From: Channallabes apus
Lineage: Eukaryota > Chordata > Actinopteri > Siluriformes > Clariidae
Reading direction: 5' to 3'
Assembly (NCBI GenBank): GCA_030522415.1
Contig: CM060108.1
Span: 36,483,756-36,547,755, forward strand
DNA length: 64,000 nucleotides
In this document: positions 41,391-53,439 of the stretch, piece after piece
How the letters are laid out: each line of letters starts with the position of its first letter
Position numbering within the stretch: the stretch's first letter is position 1
Position numbers and translations under genes: made by a program
Notes under the pieces: model-generated
The model's database searches: none
The model's input: the letters and a program-made list of their open reading frames with translations, nothing else
What the model was told of the DNA's origin: nothing

Positions 41391-43318
41391 GAATGTCAGG
41401 AAAGTCAGGTTTCAGGCCCCATCATAGCACAGAAACTGCACTAGTTAAGATTACAAACGACTTGTTTTTAGCTTCAGACCAAGGCTGCATCTCATTGCTA
41501 GTCCTGCTCGATCTTAGTGCTGCATTCGACACTATAGATCATAATATTCTCATAGATCGCTTACAAAATTATATAGGTATTCAGGGACAGGCATTAAAAT
41601 GGTTTAGATCTTACCTGTCTGATCGCTACCATTTTGTAGATCTAAATGGAGAACCGTCTGGTGTAAGGCCAGTGAAATATGGGGTCCCACAAGGGTCAGT
41701 TTTAGGACCTCTGTTGTTCTCAATATACATGCTTCCCTTGGGTAACATCATAAGAAGACATGGGATTAGTTTCCATTGTTATGCTGATGATACCCAATTA
41801 TATATCTCAACTAAACCAGACGAAATACCTAAGTTGTCTAGATTAACTGAGTGTGTCCAGGACATAAAAGATTGGATGACCAATAACTTTCTTTTATTAA
41901 ATTCAGATAAGACAGAGATATTACTTATTGGCCCAAAAACCAGCACACAACAGCTTTCACAATTCAGCCTGCGCTTAGAAGGATGTACTGTTACTACCAG
42001 CTCAGCAGTAAAAGACCTGGGCGTAATATTAGACAGTAACTTGTCTTTTGAAAATCACATTTCAAATATCACTAAAACAGCCCTTTTCCATCTTCGAAAT
42101 ATTGCTAAACTTAGGAACATCTTATCCGTATCTGATGCAGAAAAGCTAGTTCATGCATTCATGACCTCCAGACTAGACTATTGTAATGCATTACTAGGTG
42201 GTTGTCCTGCATCCTCAATAAACAAGCTACAGTTAATCCAAAATGCAGCTGCCAGGGTTCTCACTAGATCCAGAAAATATGATCATATAACCCCAATATT
42301 ATCATCCCTGCACTGGCTACCTGTTCAGTTTAGAATAAATTACAAAATAGTATTACTTACATACAAGGCCTTAAATGGTTTAGCTCCCACATACCTAACC
42401 AGTCTTCTGATGCGCTACAATCCACCACGCGCCTTAAGATCACAAAGCTCCGGACTTCTGGTAGTTCCCAGAATTTCAAAATCTACAAAAGGGGGTAGGG
42501 CTTTTTCATATTTAGCTCCAAAGCTTTGGAATAGCCTTCCAGACAGTGTTCGGGGAGCAGACACGGTTTCTCAGTTCAAAAGTAGACTCAAGACGCATCT
42601 TTTTAATCTGGCATACACATAACTCATCCCATAATCTCATACTCCAGTACACCTATACCGAATGGCAACTACGCTAATTCTCCCCATCTGTTCTGTATTT
42701 CTCTACCCATCCCGAGGCATCGGGAGATTTTGCCAGCTTCAGTAGACAAAGGCCGACCCTGCGTGGTTCCTGAGGCATCCAGAGAAGGACCAGCTCCAGC
42801 AGGATTCAGCTTTATGATGGTTGGAGCTACACATGCTGCTCCTGTGCTTCCAGTGATCCAGACCTCATCTGCCCTCTGCACCTACTGACTCGTCCCTATG
42901 CTGAACTGGTCTTCATGTCAATTTAAATAATTTCTGTCATATTGAATTTTCACCTGCACAACACACAAGATGTTGTATCATTTCTATCTGTTATCGCCCA
43001 AATGAGGATGGGTTCCCTGTTGAGTCTGGTTCCTCTCAAGGTTTCTTCCTAATGCCATCTCAGGGAGTTTTTCCTTGCCACCGTCGCCGCCACCCTTGGC
43101 TTGCTCATCAGAGAAATTTCATTCATTCGTCTCATTATTATTATCTGCACATTTTTCTCACACATCCACACTTCCAATTATTTTCTTTTCTATTTTTTTT
43201 TTTTGTTGTTAAATTTCTTTTTTCTTTTGTAAAATTTTTGTGAAGCTGCTTTGAGACAATGACCATTGTTAAAAGCGCTATATAAATAAAATTGAATTGA
43301 AAAAATTGAATTGAATGC
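41391..43318 (+). mobile_element. 5'-truncated LINE (CR1/L2-group) with TTGAA tail
   Basis: It begins in the middle of the RT domain, directly against gypsy sequence, and ends after a 3' UTR with GCTTTGAGACAATG and GCGCTATATAAATAAA, followed by ATTGAATTGAA repeats. 5' truncation is the usual outcome of target-primed reverse transcription. A GAATG-like string occurs on both sides but overlaps the tail, so the duplication is uncertain. Confidence 0.8.
41393..42622 (+). CDS. LINE RT, truncated N-terminus
   Basis: 409 codons open to the stop. It starts inside the palm with [15 protein letters not shown], then [16 protein letters not shown] (first catalytic Asp), [24 protein letters not shown] (catalytic pair), [10 protein letters not shown] and a long C-terminal domain ending [15 protein letters not shown]. 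The reading frame is uninterrupted, which suggests a fairly young insertion. Endonuclease and RT fingers are absent, so it is not functional alone. Confidence 0.88.
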   Translation: MSGKSGFRPHHSTETALVKITNDLFLASDQGCISLLVLLDLSAAFDTIDHNILIDRLQNYIGIQGQALKWFRSYLSDRYHFVDLNGEPSGVRPVKYGVPQGSVLGPLLFSIYMLPLGNIIRRHGISFHCYADDTQLYISTKPDEIPKLSRLTECVQDIKDWMTNNFLLLNSDKTEILLIGPKTSTQQLSQFSLRLEGCTVTTSSAVKDLGVILDSNLSFENHISNITKTALFHLRNIAKLRNILSVSDAEKLVHAFMTSRLDYCNALLGGCPASSINKLQLIQNAAARVLTRSRKYDHITPILSSLHWLPVQFRINYKIVLLTYKALNGLAPTYLTSLLMRYNPPRALRSQSSGLLVVPRISKSTKGGRAFSYLAPKLWNSLPDSVRGADTVSQFKSRLKTHLFNLAYT

Positions 43319-44025
43319 CGTTAGAGACATCACAACAAGTTTGGCCAGGAAAGCCAAGCCAAATCCATGCTTCAGAATTTTTCCAATTCTTTATGATGCC
43401 AAATATTTGTCCACAATTAATTTCATGTAAGCCTAAAACTGATACACGTTAACAGCCTAGCATTTGAGAAGAAAATTCAGACAAATCTATTTTCTACAAC
43501 ATGTAGCTCATACATGAAGAGCTGTGCTAATTAACTTTTTCAACAGCTGTAAAAACCTGGCTATTTAACAATGGTATTCAGATTAAATAAACATAATATA
43601 AACAATAAAACTATTTTAAAAAACCTGTAAAACTGTAGCAGTCAAGAAACTGTCTTCTGTTCATGATCTTCAGGAAGTAATCAATTAGGCACAGATTGAG
43701 CGACACCAGAGTACTGCACATGTCTTTACATGTCTTAATTCTCATTATCTTGTTTGTCACTATTTTTAAAACAAAAAGATACTTTAATTAAACACAGAAT
43801 TTCACTTTTGGCTGAATACTTTTGGCCTGTATAGTCCACTGTATATTCCACCAACAATGAGATGTTTTAAAGGTCAAAATTTTGGTCATGTAACAGCGAT
43901 CCAGTAAATAGAAATGCAGGAGGTGTTGTTGCTGTGAAGCCAGTAAGAGAGGTACAGATTAGAATTGGAATTGGAAATACATACAGTAGCAGGACAAAGT
44001 CTGTCAAACAAATAGCTGTAATCAT
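43319..44025. other. intergenic, nothing recognised
   Basis: AT-rich sequence without a supported gene. TACTTTTGGCCTGTATAG near 43827 resembles a Tc1-type terminal sequence but has no partner. Confidence 0.35.
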
Positions 44026-44027
44026 TA

Positions 44028-45633
44028 CACTGTAAAAAATGAATACTGAAAATAGTTGTTGGAAAAAAGAAATATATGTTGGGCTAATATAATGCTGGTG
44101 TCAAAAAAGAAAAATATGCTTTCTCAATGATTGTATAAATTTCATTACTCAACTACGAAAGTTTCATCAAGGCAACGAGTATAACTGTGTTCATGAAACA
44201 TTTAACTGCACACAAACAATTTTATGTTGGACGAACAAGAGGGACCTCTGCGCATGCGCAAAAGCGTTCTTCCAGAATTTTCGAACTTCCCGCTATTTCC
44301 TCCCGAAATGGTGAGTACTTCATGGAAACTAACTGTCCTGCAAAGTAATCAGCAATTTTAGCTTTATAACATATATATTATCCAGCAGCAAGCTTTAGAA
44401 CATTATATTTTCGAGTGTTTATTTATATAATTTGGAGTGTTATACAGTAGTTATCTGGCAATGCACTCGTTTCAGCTCCTAACGCATTTTTTTTTTCAGA
44501 TGGTATGTACATTGACATTAATGTTAATCTATGAAACCGCTAAAGTTTACTTACGTTACATACATTTTAATCATCTTAATGACTGATCATTTCAAAGGCT
44601 ATTTGAAAAAGACGGCACGTTAGTGCGGCACTGAGGGAGCTTAATGTTCTCACTCCTTCATCATTCATTAACCTTATAGTGTCTGAAAACGGTTATAATG
44701 GCTAAATGGACATTTTTTGTCTAGGATTTTTTAATTATTGGCACATTTCACTATGGTTGTTTTATGGTTTTGAACTACAAACGGTTACTTAATTAGTTAT
44801 TCATATATTTTTCTTTTTCTATTTCAGGTATTACGGAGAATATCTGGGAAACAGTGCTTACTGCATCTGCAAACAATCTTGGAGCTTGGCAAAATTATTT
44901 CACAACATTGTTTTTTTTTATCTTAAACCATTTCTGAGTTAAAGCAAATAATTTTATTTTCAAATAAGCCACTGCACGTTTTTACTGAGAAATATCAGTA
45001 TGTTTTGTTCTACAAGGCAGAAGTCTATTTTTCCAGTATACTGTTTTGACTGAGTGTGATATTAGTAAGCTTTGTAACATGAATGTTAAGGGCACAGTTT
45101 CATTCTTGCATTTTGGAATGTTATTTGCATATTTTGTTATAACAATGCAGCAGTTGTTTATTTGTTGAAATAGAGTAGCTGGATTGCACTTAATCAATGT
45201 TGATAGTCTTTAACAGGTGTTTAAAGTTTACATTAAAAAAATATTCAAATTTAGAGGAATGTGTCATGTTATTTGAAATGTGGCCACAGTGAATAACCTA
45301 CTCAAGTAAACTTTAAGATGTTAATTTTATAATTATGCAAGCATAATTTCCAATTCCAAATCCAATGTACCTTTCAGTCAACTTGGAACATTTAATTGAC
45401 ACAACATTATATTTCAATTTGAGACTGCTTGTTGGCCTAACTAGGCATGTTTATTCAGCATAGAACATGTAGTTGACAGAATGTTTTATTTCAATTTGTG
45501 TGTACATTTAGAGGTAATCAGCACAGCAAAAACAAAATAGTTTACACAACTTAAATTGAGCCAACTAAAAATTTTAGGTGCAACGGGTCACTAGAAATTT
45601 TTTAGTTGGAGTAGCAAGAATTTTTTTACAGTG
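44028..45633. mobile_element. CACTG-ended element, second copy type
   Basis: It starts CACTGTAAAAAATG and ends TTTTTTTACAGTG, with TA on each side (44026-44027 and 45634-45635). It has the same end type and 2-bp duplication size as the element at 10550-22283 but a different interior. There is no transposase. Around 44240-44880 are strings like splice signals: AAATGGTGAGTACT, TTTTTTCAGATGGTATGT and CTATTTCAGGTATT, after a GC-rich CGCATGCGC segment. A fragment of a promoter and small exons may have been captured. Confidence 0.75.
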
Positions 45634-45635
45634 TA

Positions 45636-46784
45636 GCAGAAGCAGTCAGTGTGAAGAATATAAGAAAATAAAGAGAAACGCTGTTATTTAACAAGAATTA
45701 CTTTGTTGTGTTCATGACCAATGCAATTAACTGTTCAGCTCAAATTAAATAATTAAATATTACTGTAAAATCAGCTGGAAAATACCTTGGAATTGAAGTT
45801 GTTTTACATGGCTACCATAAGCCATGTAAAACAACATCTTCGTACATTTCACTCTATGAAGTGATAATCAGAGTCATCAACTGTCACGGTCCAGCCAGAT
45901 CTAATGAGTCTGATTTCATTTCATACAGAATTCAGTAAGAAGCTCAGAGATCAACTAATTAGTCATTATAAAAAAAATATTTTCAGTAGGATCATAACTG
46001 AGCTGTAACATCATGTTTTACATGTGCTTCATCATTTAGCAAACATATGGTTTGCTCAGGTGATCCGTTGTGGCGACTCCTTGATGGGAGCAGCCGAAAG
46101 ACCAACAACATAACATGACAGGACGATTACGTTTTTGTGGTGTCTATTTTCCTTATCACTATATTATACCGCTTATCTTTTTCATACATGTATTTTTATA
46201 GAATTTACACAAAATACTCAAAACAATTTAATCTGTTTCAGCCTCAGAGCTTCAGAAGGTGGAGAAATACGCAGGTGAGAATAATCTTGTTGTGCTTTTA
46301 AAATAATATTGAATATTTAATAGGAAGGCACATAAGGAATTACAGTAAATATACATATTTTTCTGATATGAAGTACCATCTTTACATTGCACATTACCTT
46401 TTATCTACACCACACGGCCAAAAGTATGTGGACACACCTCATAAGTACTAGGATATAATTAGGTGTTTCAGCCACTCATCACTAACCTCTGTTATATAAT
46501 TAAACACATAGTCATGCAATCTCCAGACACACACACTGGCAGTAGAATATATTGTAGTTCTGCAAAAAGACTGGGCAAATATTGCAAAATCTAGATGTTC
46601 AAAGCTTTGTGTGGCATTGAGAAGGTGATAAGGCTTCACCTGACTGAGTTTACAAGATTTGGATTGAGACAAATTTATATAAAATACTGCTTCGTGTTTC
46701 AGAGTTATTAAAGAAGAAGTTGTATTCAGGTAAAAACTATTTTATCTTATCCTTTGTGAGTGTGATAGAGAGAGATTGTGTGTT

Positions 46785-46855
<71 letters not shown>

Positions 46856-48080
46856 ATCTTTGACTTTTACTAAGCTTATATTTGTGCTTGGCACATTGAA
46901 CAATAAAATTCATGTGCTTTAGTTAATAGGTCAGTAAAATTGTCTTTAGAAAACTTACACATTAAATAGATAGAGAAATAAATAAATATGTGAATAAATA
47001 AAATAAAAAGAGCACAGTTGTGGTTGTTCTCTTAATTAAGATTGTGTTTAAAAACAGAGCATAAAGATGAGGTGTTACACACAACACCACAGTACCATGA
47101 ACGTTTCCAAATCCCCAATGCACTTGTAGAAATTAAAATCTTCCAGGATTCTTCATTTGATTTGTCTGGCTAAAATTGTCACGGTGTCATAGACTGTGTC
47201 TAGTGTTATTTTGTTCTTCCTGGTAGAGATGAGCAAATTCGGATTCATCCGGGTTAAATATCCCGATCCTTTATATGACTCACGAATCCTTCTCTTCATT
47301 TACTCAGATCAGTTGAGTCCTAAGTTATATTGCTGCTCACAAAAATATACATACTGTACTTAAATACAAACTGATAATTACACAATTCGGTTGTTCTAAG
47401 TAGTTGTTAGCTAGTAACTGTAGGAACAAGTGGCTGACTGTGTTGTTTAGACAACTACCTGCAGGTCAGAAACACGAGAGACTCAAAATAGCGGGTACTG
47501 ATTCGTCTGATTCATCTGAACCGAGGGACTCGCGGAGTGAAACAGACAGATCCAGGAGACTCAGTGTGTGTTTATGAGTCCAAGGATTCGGTGGATTCTG
47601 ATGATTCGCCCCTAGTGGAGGCAAAAACACGCAGAATCCGCATGACAATGATATAACAAACCGCAGCTGTTTCACATTTATGATATTGTGTGATTGGACA
47701 CAGTGCTCTTTAATCTGATTTTAGTAAGACCAAACATATTTCTTACATGTTGGTGTGATGTTGATGTGTATTATGACAAACTGGGATGAAAAAACGGCTC
47801 TGGCATTTGTATAACAACCAACACAACACAACTGTTGTCCAGTCACCAGAACTGTAATTCTAACGGTGTATAACGTATACAATGACTGTATTATATGCAT
47901 GAAAACTCAAACTCAAATCCAGGCTTTACCACCTGGATATTTTTTAACTATCTAGAATTTTTAAAAACTAACTATACCAGACAGTCTCCGTTTTTAACAC
48001 ATAAAAATAAAAATATCAGATACCGCTTATATATTTATAATTATTTTATTAATTCGTTATATTTGTCTATACTTATTTAC
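45636..48080. other. mostly unrecognised, with repeat scraps
   Basis: 46059-46110 (GTTGTGGCGACTCC ... GGGAGCAGCCGAAAGA) matches the 3' tail of the RTE LINE at 49103-51073. 46415-46440 (CGGCCAAAAGTATGTGGACAC) resembles a Tc1-type end. 46788-46857 is a TG then AG microsatellite. 47500-47640 has GATTCG/GATTCATCTGA repeats. No gene is supported. Confidence 0.45.
46788..46857. repeat. TG/AG microsatellite
   Basis: A compound simple repeat, (TG)n then (AG)n with one interruption. Confidence 0.95.
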
Positions 48081-48244
48081 ATTGGAGATCAAAAGTTTGG
48101 ACACCCCAAGTAAAAATGTGTATTAAATGTGCGTAAAGAAGCCAAGGAAAGATGGAAACATCCCCAAAAGCCATCAAAATGCAAATGAGACATTCTTATA
48201 TGATGTCAAAAATGAGTTGGATTTTATTTTCATCATTTACACTT

Positions 48245-48970
48245 TCAAAATAACAGAAAACCAAATAATGGTGTACTGCCCCCTTTGGAAAGTATTATAG
48301 CTTGTAAACACTTTTTGTAGCCAGCCAAGAGTCTTTCAATTCTTGTTTGAGGTATCTTCGCCCATTCTTCCGTACAAAAGTCTTCCAGTTGTTTGAGATT
48401 TCTGGGCTGCCTGTTACGCACTGCTCTTTTAAGGTCTATCCATAGATTTTCAATGATGTTAAGGTCAGGAGATTGTGAAGGCCATGGCAAAACTTTCAGT
48501 TTACGCCTCTTCATGATGTTTCGGATCATTATCCATTTGTAGGAGCCATCATCTCCAGTTGGCATCCAAAATTTCCTGAAATTTTATTGAATCCATTTTT
48601 CCTTCTACTCGTGAAATGTTTCCTGTGCCACTGGCTGCAATACAACCCCAAAGCATAATTGATCCACCCCATGCTTAACAGTTAGACAGAGGTGCTTTTC
48701 ATTAAACTCTGTGCCCTTTTTTTCTCCAAACATACCTTTGCTCATTCCGGCCAAAAAGTTCATATTGTAGGTCCACAGAACTTGTTTCCAAAATGCATCG
48801 GGCTTGTCTATATGTTCTTTTGCTTCAATCACTGATTTTTGTGGTGTGGACGTAGGAGAGTTTTTTTGCGAATGACTCTTCCATGAAGACCATATTTGTA
48901 CAAGTATCTTTTTATAGTGGTGTGGTGTACCACAACTCCAGTGTCTGCCAGATCCTTCTGGAGGTATCAT
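48245..48970 (-). pseudogene. Tc1-like transposase, middle and C-terminal parts
   Basis: From 48970 downward: RSWKSHSQKN-type linker, KEHIDKPDAFWKQVLWTYNMNF (where Tc1 has the first catalytic Asp; here WTYN suggests it is lost), FGEKKGTEFNEKHL, then after a break near 48600 RKLKVLPWPSQSPDLNIIENLW and a C-terminal helix region. Several frame changes make it non-functional. Confidence 0.82.
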
Positions 48971-49127
48971 GCAGTCAGACGTGGTTCTTGATTTGCTTTC
49001 TCACAATCCTGCGAGCTGTTCTGTCTGACATTTTTCTTGGTCTTCCAGTTCTTGCTTTAACTTCCACTGTTCCTGATAACTGCCATTTCTTAATTACATC
49101 CCTAGAAGCTTAGGATCAGGGTTCAAA

Positions 49128-50252
49128 TTGTTTTACCATGGTGTGGATAGGAAAAGAAATGGAGTAGGAGTTATTCTGAAAGAGGAGTTTGTAAGGAATG
49201 TCCTAGAGGTGAAGAGAGTATCAGATAGGGTGATGAGTCTGAAGCTGGATATTGAAGGGATAATGTTCAATGTTGTTAGTGGTTATGCCCCACAGGTAGG
49301 ATGTGTGTTAGAAGAGAAGGGGAAAATCTGGAGTGAGTTAGATGAAGTGATGCAAAGCATCCCCAGAGGTGAGAGAGTGGTGATTGGTGCAGACTTCAAT
49401 GGATATGTTGGGGAAGGAAACAGAGGGGATGAAAATGTGATGGGCAGGTTTGGTCTTCAGGACAGGAATGTAGAAGGACAGATGGTGGTGGACTTTGCAA
49501 AGAGGATGGAAATGGCAGTAGTAAATACTTTCTTCCAAAAGAGGCAGGAACATAGGGTGACATATAAGAGCGGAGGCAGAAGCACTCAGGTGGACTACAT
49601 CTTGTGTCGACGTTGTAATCTGAAAGAGATCAGTGACTGCAAGGTGTTGGTAGGGGAGAGTGCGGCCAGACAACACAGAATGGTGGTGTGTAAAATAACC
49701 CTGGTGGTGAGGAAGCTGAAGAGGACGAAGGCAGAGCAGAGGACAAAGTGGTGGAAGCTAAGAAAGGAAGAATGTTGTGTAGTGTTTAGGGAGGAGTTGG
49801 GACAAGCTATGGGTGGTCAGGAGGTGCTTTCAGTTGACTGGACAACTACAGCCAATGTGATCAGGGAGACAGGTAAGAGGGTACTTGGTGTATCATCAGG
49901 TATGGGAAAAGGGGACAAGGAGACTTGGTGGTGGAATGAGGAAGTCCAGGAGTTTATACAGGGAAAGAGGCTAGCTAAGAAGAAGTGGGACACTGAGAGG
50001 ACTGAAGAGAGTAGACAGGTGTACAGGGAGATGCACCGTAAGGTGAAGGTAGAAGTGGCAAAGGCCAAACAAAGAGCATATGAGGACTTGTATGCTAGGC
50101 TGGACAGTAAGGAGGGAGAGGTGGATCTGTACAGGTTGGCGAGGCAAAGAGATAGAGATGGGAAGGATGTGCAGCAGGTTAGAGTGATTAAAGATAGAGA
50201 TGGAAATGTCCTGACAGATGCCAGGAGGGTGATGGGAAGATGGACAGGATGA
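49128..50252 (+). CDS. RTE endonuclease and linker
   Basis: 374 codons. APE-type endonuclease motifs: NGVGVILKEEF, FNVVSGYAPQ, VVIGADFNGYVGE (catalytic D/N), the THKSGG-like VTYKSGGRSTQVDYIL, and a final SAARQHRMVVC where the catalytic His lies in QH. A basic linker follows (KRTKAEQRTKWWKL ... MHRKVKVEVAKAKQ). The first endonuclease motif with the catalytic Glu is cut off. The frame runs out at the deletion junction. Confidence 0.85.
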   Translation: MFYHGVDRKRNGVGVILKEEFVRNVLEVKRVSDRVMSLKLDIEGIMFNVVSGYAPQVGCVLEEKGKIWSELDEVMQSIPRGERVVIGADFNGYVGEGNRGDENVMGRFGLQDRNVEGQMVVDFAKRMEMAVVNTFFQKRQEHRVTYKSGGRSTQVDYILCRRCNLKEISDCKVLVGESAARQHRMVVCKITLVVRKLKRTKAEQRTKWWKLRKEECCVVFREELGQAMGGQEVLSVDWTTTANVIRETGKRVLGVSSGMGKGDKETWWWNEEVQEFIQGKRLAKKKWDTERTEESRQVYREMHRKVKVEVAKAKQRAYEDLYARLDSKEGEVDLYRLARQRDRDGKDVQQVRVIKDRDGNVLTDARRVMGRWTG

Positions 50253-51046
50253 CAGATGAAGTTAGACAGGAGTCTCCATGGACTATGATGTTTGCAGATG
50301 ACATTGTGCTTTGTAGCGAGAGCAGGGACCAGGTGGAGGAAAATTTGGAGAGGTGGAGGTACGCTCTGAAAAGCAGAGGAATGAAGGTTAGCCGCTGCAA
50401 CATGGAATACATGTGTGTGAATGAGAGGAACCCAAGAGGAACGGTGAGGATACAGGGAGCAGAGGTAAAGAAGGTGCAGGATTTTAAGTACTTAGAGTCA
50501 ACGGTCGAGAGCAGCGGAGAGTGTTCAAAGGAGGTGAAGAGACGAGTACAGGCAGGTTGGAATGGGTGGAGAAAAGTGTCAGGTGTGTTGTGCGATGAAA
50601 GAGTATCAGTGAGAATGAAAGGAAAGGTGTACAGGACAGTGGTGAGACCAGCAATGCTCTACGGCTTAGAGACAGTGGCACTGAAGAAAAGACAGGAGGC
50701 AGAGTTGGAGGTAGCAGAGCTGAAGATGTTGAGGTTCTCTTTTGGAGTGACAAGGATGGATAGGATCAAGAATGAGTTCATCAGAGGGACAACCCATGTT
50801 AGATGTTTTGGAGATAAAGTCAGAGAGGCCAGATTGAGGTGGTTTGGACATGTTCAGAGGAGAGAGTGTGAATATATCGGTAGAAGGATGCTGAGGTTGG
50901 AACTGCCAGGCAGGAGGTCTAGAGGAAGACCAAAGAGGAGTTTTATGGATGCAGTGAGAGAGGACATGAAGTTAGTTGGTGTGAGAGAAGAGGATGCAGA
51001 GGATAGGGTTAGATGGAAGCAAATGATTCGCTGTGGCGACCCCTGA
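50240..51046 (+). CDS. RTE reverse transcriptase, C-terminal part
   Basis: 268 codons beginning just before the catalytic motif: ESPWTMMFADDIVLCSESRD, then VQDFKYLESTVESSGE, KVYRTVVRPAMLYGLETV, RMLRFSFGVTRMDRI and RLRWFGHVQRRE, ending at DRVRWKQMIRCGDP with the stop in the conserved 3' tail. The FADD pair is intact, but RT motifs upstream of it are deleted. Confidence 0.88.
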   Translation: MDRMTDEVRQESPWTMMFADDIVLCSESRDQVEENLERWRYALKSRGMKVSRCNMEYMCVNERNPRGTVRIQGAEVKKVQDFKYLESTVESSGECSKEVKRRVQAGWNGWRKVSGVLCDERVSVRMKGKVYRTVVRPAMLYGLETVALKKRQEAELEVAELKMLRFSFGVTRMDRIKNEFIRGTTHVRCFGDKVREARLRWFGHVQRRECEYIGRRMLRLELPGRRSRGRPKRSFMDAVREDMKLVGVREEDAEDRVRWKQMIRCGDP

Positions 51047-51104
51047 AAGGGAACAGCCGAAAGACAAAGAAGAATCCCGAACAGAGGATATTGGCATTTG
51101 AAAA

Positions 51105-51230
51105 CGCTTTGCTATCTTCTTATAGCCTTCTCCTGCTTTGTGAGCGTCAACTATTTTCAGTTTCAGTGTTTTAGACAACTGCTTAGAAGAACCCATGGTG
51201 CTGATTGTTGGAGCAAGGCCAGATGAGTCT
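51105..51230 (-). pseudogene. Tc1-like transposase N-terminus
   Basis: Minus-strand MGSSKQLSKTLKLKIVDAHK starts at about 51196 and continues AGEGYKKIAKRFQMPISSVR, the first helix-turn-helix. It is separated from the rest of the gene by the RTE insertion. Confidence 0.8.
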
Positions 51231-51639
51231 GGGCATTTAAAATCTTTGAGATTGACAACACCTGGTCTTTCCACACAATGATTGTGAACAGTCCCTGACA
51301 CTGTCAGGTCTCAGCTTGCCAAAGGGAGCAGTACAAGGTATTAACTCTGCAGGGTGCCCAAACTTTTCCAGACACCTTTATTTGGTTTTCTGTTATTTTG
51401 AAACTGTAAATGGTGGAAATTAAATCAATCATTTCTGACATATTATAAGAATGTCTTATATGCATTTTGATGGCTTTTGAGGATGTTTCCATCTTTCCTT
51501 AGCTTCTTAATGCACATTAATACACATTTTTACTCCGCTGTATATGTGCATATGTCAATCAAATAAATATTTGGCATCCATTGTTTTATTCTCTGTCATT
51601 TACATTTTATGGTCAGAAACAAAAAAGACTGTATAAATG

Positions 51640-53310
51640 TATAAAAGCATGAAAAACTTTGACAACAAAAAGGACATCTGGTCAAAGTGAGTGATCTGTT
51701 CCATTACCTTAATTAGTCTTGAGGCTAATGCTTTTGAAAGCAACTTGTAGTCAGTGCACTGCAGTGAGACTCGGCACCAGATCTTCAGGTCTGTAAGGTT
51801 TCTCTTTTTTGCCAGTAGGGTCAGGACAGTTCTTCTTCAGCTGAATGGTAGCTTACTGTACAACCCATCCAACACATCCTGACCCATTGCTGCCCAGAAG
51901 GCTTTGTAGAATTCTACAGGGAAAACGTCTATGCCTGGTGCCTGGCTATTCTCCATACTTTGGAGATCTCCTGAACCTCACCAAGGGTTCTCTATCAGTT
52001 CTCTATCTAGTTTAATGGCTGCATGTTCTGGCAGCTTTGGTTTGTTGTTGAGAAAGTTCTCCTCTACTGCCTCTGCCCCTCACCACTCACTGCAATACAA
52101 CTTTGAGTAGAAGCTGACTGTCTGCTTACGAATTTCAGTGGGCTCTGATAGAAGATTCCCTGATTCTGTTCGCACAGCATGCATGAATCTTTTCTGTCCA
52201 TTTTTTTTTTGTTCAAGACCAAAGAACCTAAATGTAGCATCCATCTCAGTGATGCTTAGGAAGCGTGAGCAGACCAGTGCCGCCTGTGCTGTGATTTCCA
52301 ACAGGTTGTTCATTGCAGCTTGTTTCTTTTTTGAGGGCTTCAATATGCTCTTGATTTCCTGTGTGCTCCAAAGGCTGGAGCTCCACTATTCCTATCTCCA
52401 AAGCTTTCAGTGATCTAGCAGAGTCTCTCATGATAGAGAGTGTACAGCTGACAAAACGCTTTAATTTTTGCTTTTGCCACATCCCACCACTTCTGTAGAG
52501 AGCTAAAAGCCATTTTCTCTAGTTTAAGAACATTCCAAAAATGAATAAAAGACTCTCTTAAATTGGCACCTTCTCAAAGTGCAGTGTTAAGATGCCACTA
52601 GGCTCTTTTAGGTTTTACATTGCTTTAATTGATTGTGCACAGCACCATGCTGATGATCTGAAATGCCTACGGGAATAATAAAACATTTTGTAAAAAAGGA
52701 CTGGTGATGTTTAAAAACATAAAGCCGATCTAATCTTGACACGGAGAGCATGCTATCTCCACAGTGGGCTCTCCAAATGTCTTAGTTCATAGAATTTTAT
52801 CAAGTCCTACATTCTGTCTATTACAGGGAGTCATATGAGGCTCTTTGTGGTTCCTATCTAGGTTGTCTATTGTGCAATTAAAATCCCCACCCAGAACTAG
52901 TATGTCGGTGTTGCTGGAGTTAGCGTTTACACTATCCAGTTTATCCAAGAAAACCATTTTCTCTATGCGTTCGTGGGAGCATACACACAGGTAAAAACAA
53001 CAGTTTTTTTTTCATACAAAGTTTTTGATTTTAAAAGTCTCCCATTTATAATTTCTTCTACAGTGTAAAAACTAGGAATAAAATAGCGAGAACACAGTAC
53101 CCACCACTAAATGATTTAGTGGCTTTAGTGGCTTTGTATTGTGAGTCCTTCCCATCCTTTTGGATAATCTGCAGCATTGCATCACTTTGTTTCTTGTATC
53201 AAAGCAACATCAATATTTTTATGCTTCACCAGTTCATATAATTTCATTTATGATTTCTTGCTCCATTAATATTCAAACTTGCAACATTAATACTACTCAT
53301 TAAAGAATGA
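51640..53310 (-). pseudogene. L1/Tx1-type LINE ORF2 relic
   Basis: Read on the minus strand from high to low coordinates: NVASLNINGARN (start of endonuclease, about 53280), GGDFNCTIDNLDRNHKEPHM (about 52900-52840), FRFFGLEQKKNGQKRFMHAV (about 52200) and LLSKALASRL (about 51730) in the RT fingers. Stops and frame changes occur throughout. The element has no recognisable RT catalytic motif, since it ends before it. Confidence 0.7.
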
Positions 53311-53439
53311 AGAGAGAAGTAAGAGAAGAATGAAATAAATAGGTTAAATAAAGTAAAAGAGCTCTTTGAGAATAAGATATGTTAAGCTTTCTAAAAGTCA
53401 TCATCAGCAATTACACTGTTTATTTTTTAAATATATATT

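Larger units (their letters stand above)
49103..51073 (+). mobile_element. RTE-type LINE, truncated and internally deleted
   Basis: It is bounded by ATCCC duplications and ends GGCGACCCCTGAAAGGG then CAGCCGAAAGACAAAGAAG. It starts inside the endonuclease. The RT fingers and first part of the palm are missing at about 50250. The same 3' end occurs at 46059-46110 and, inverted, at 63525-63592, so the family has at least three copies here. Confidence 0.88.
48081..51540 (-). mobile_element. Tc1-like element interrupted by an RTE LINE
   Basis: The left end contains GTAAAAATGTGTATTAAATG and the right end its inverted counterpart CATTAATACACATTTTTAC. Both continue inward with GGAAAGATGGAAACATCC. 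The transposase is on the minus strand and its middle is split by a LINE at 49103-51073, with ATCCC on both sides (49098-49102 and 51074-51078). Joining across it restores Tc1 sequence without a gap. Confidence 0.85.

Noticed and set aside
43197..43300. A possible host polyadenylation site after the LINE ORF
   Set aside because: The GCGCTATATAAATAAA and TTGAA repeat belong to the LINE 3' end.
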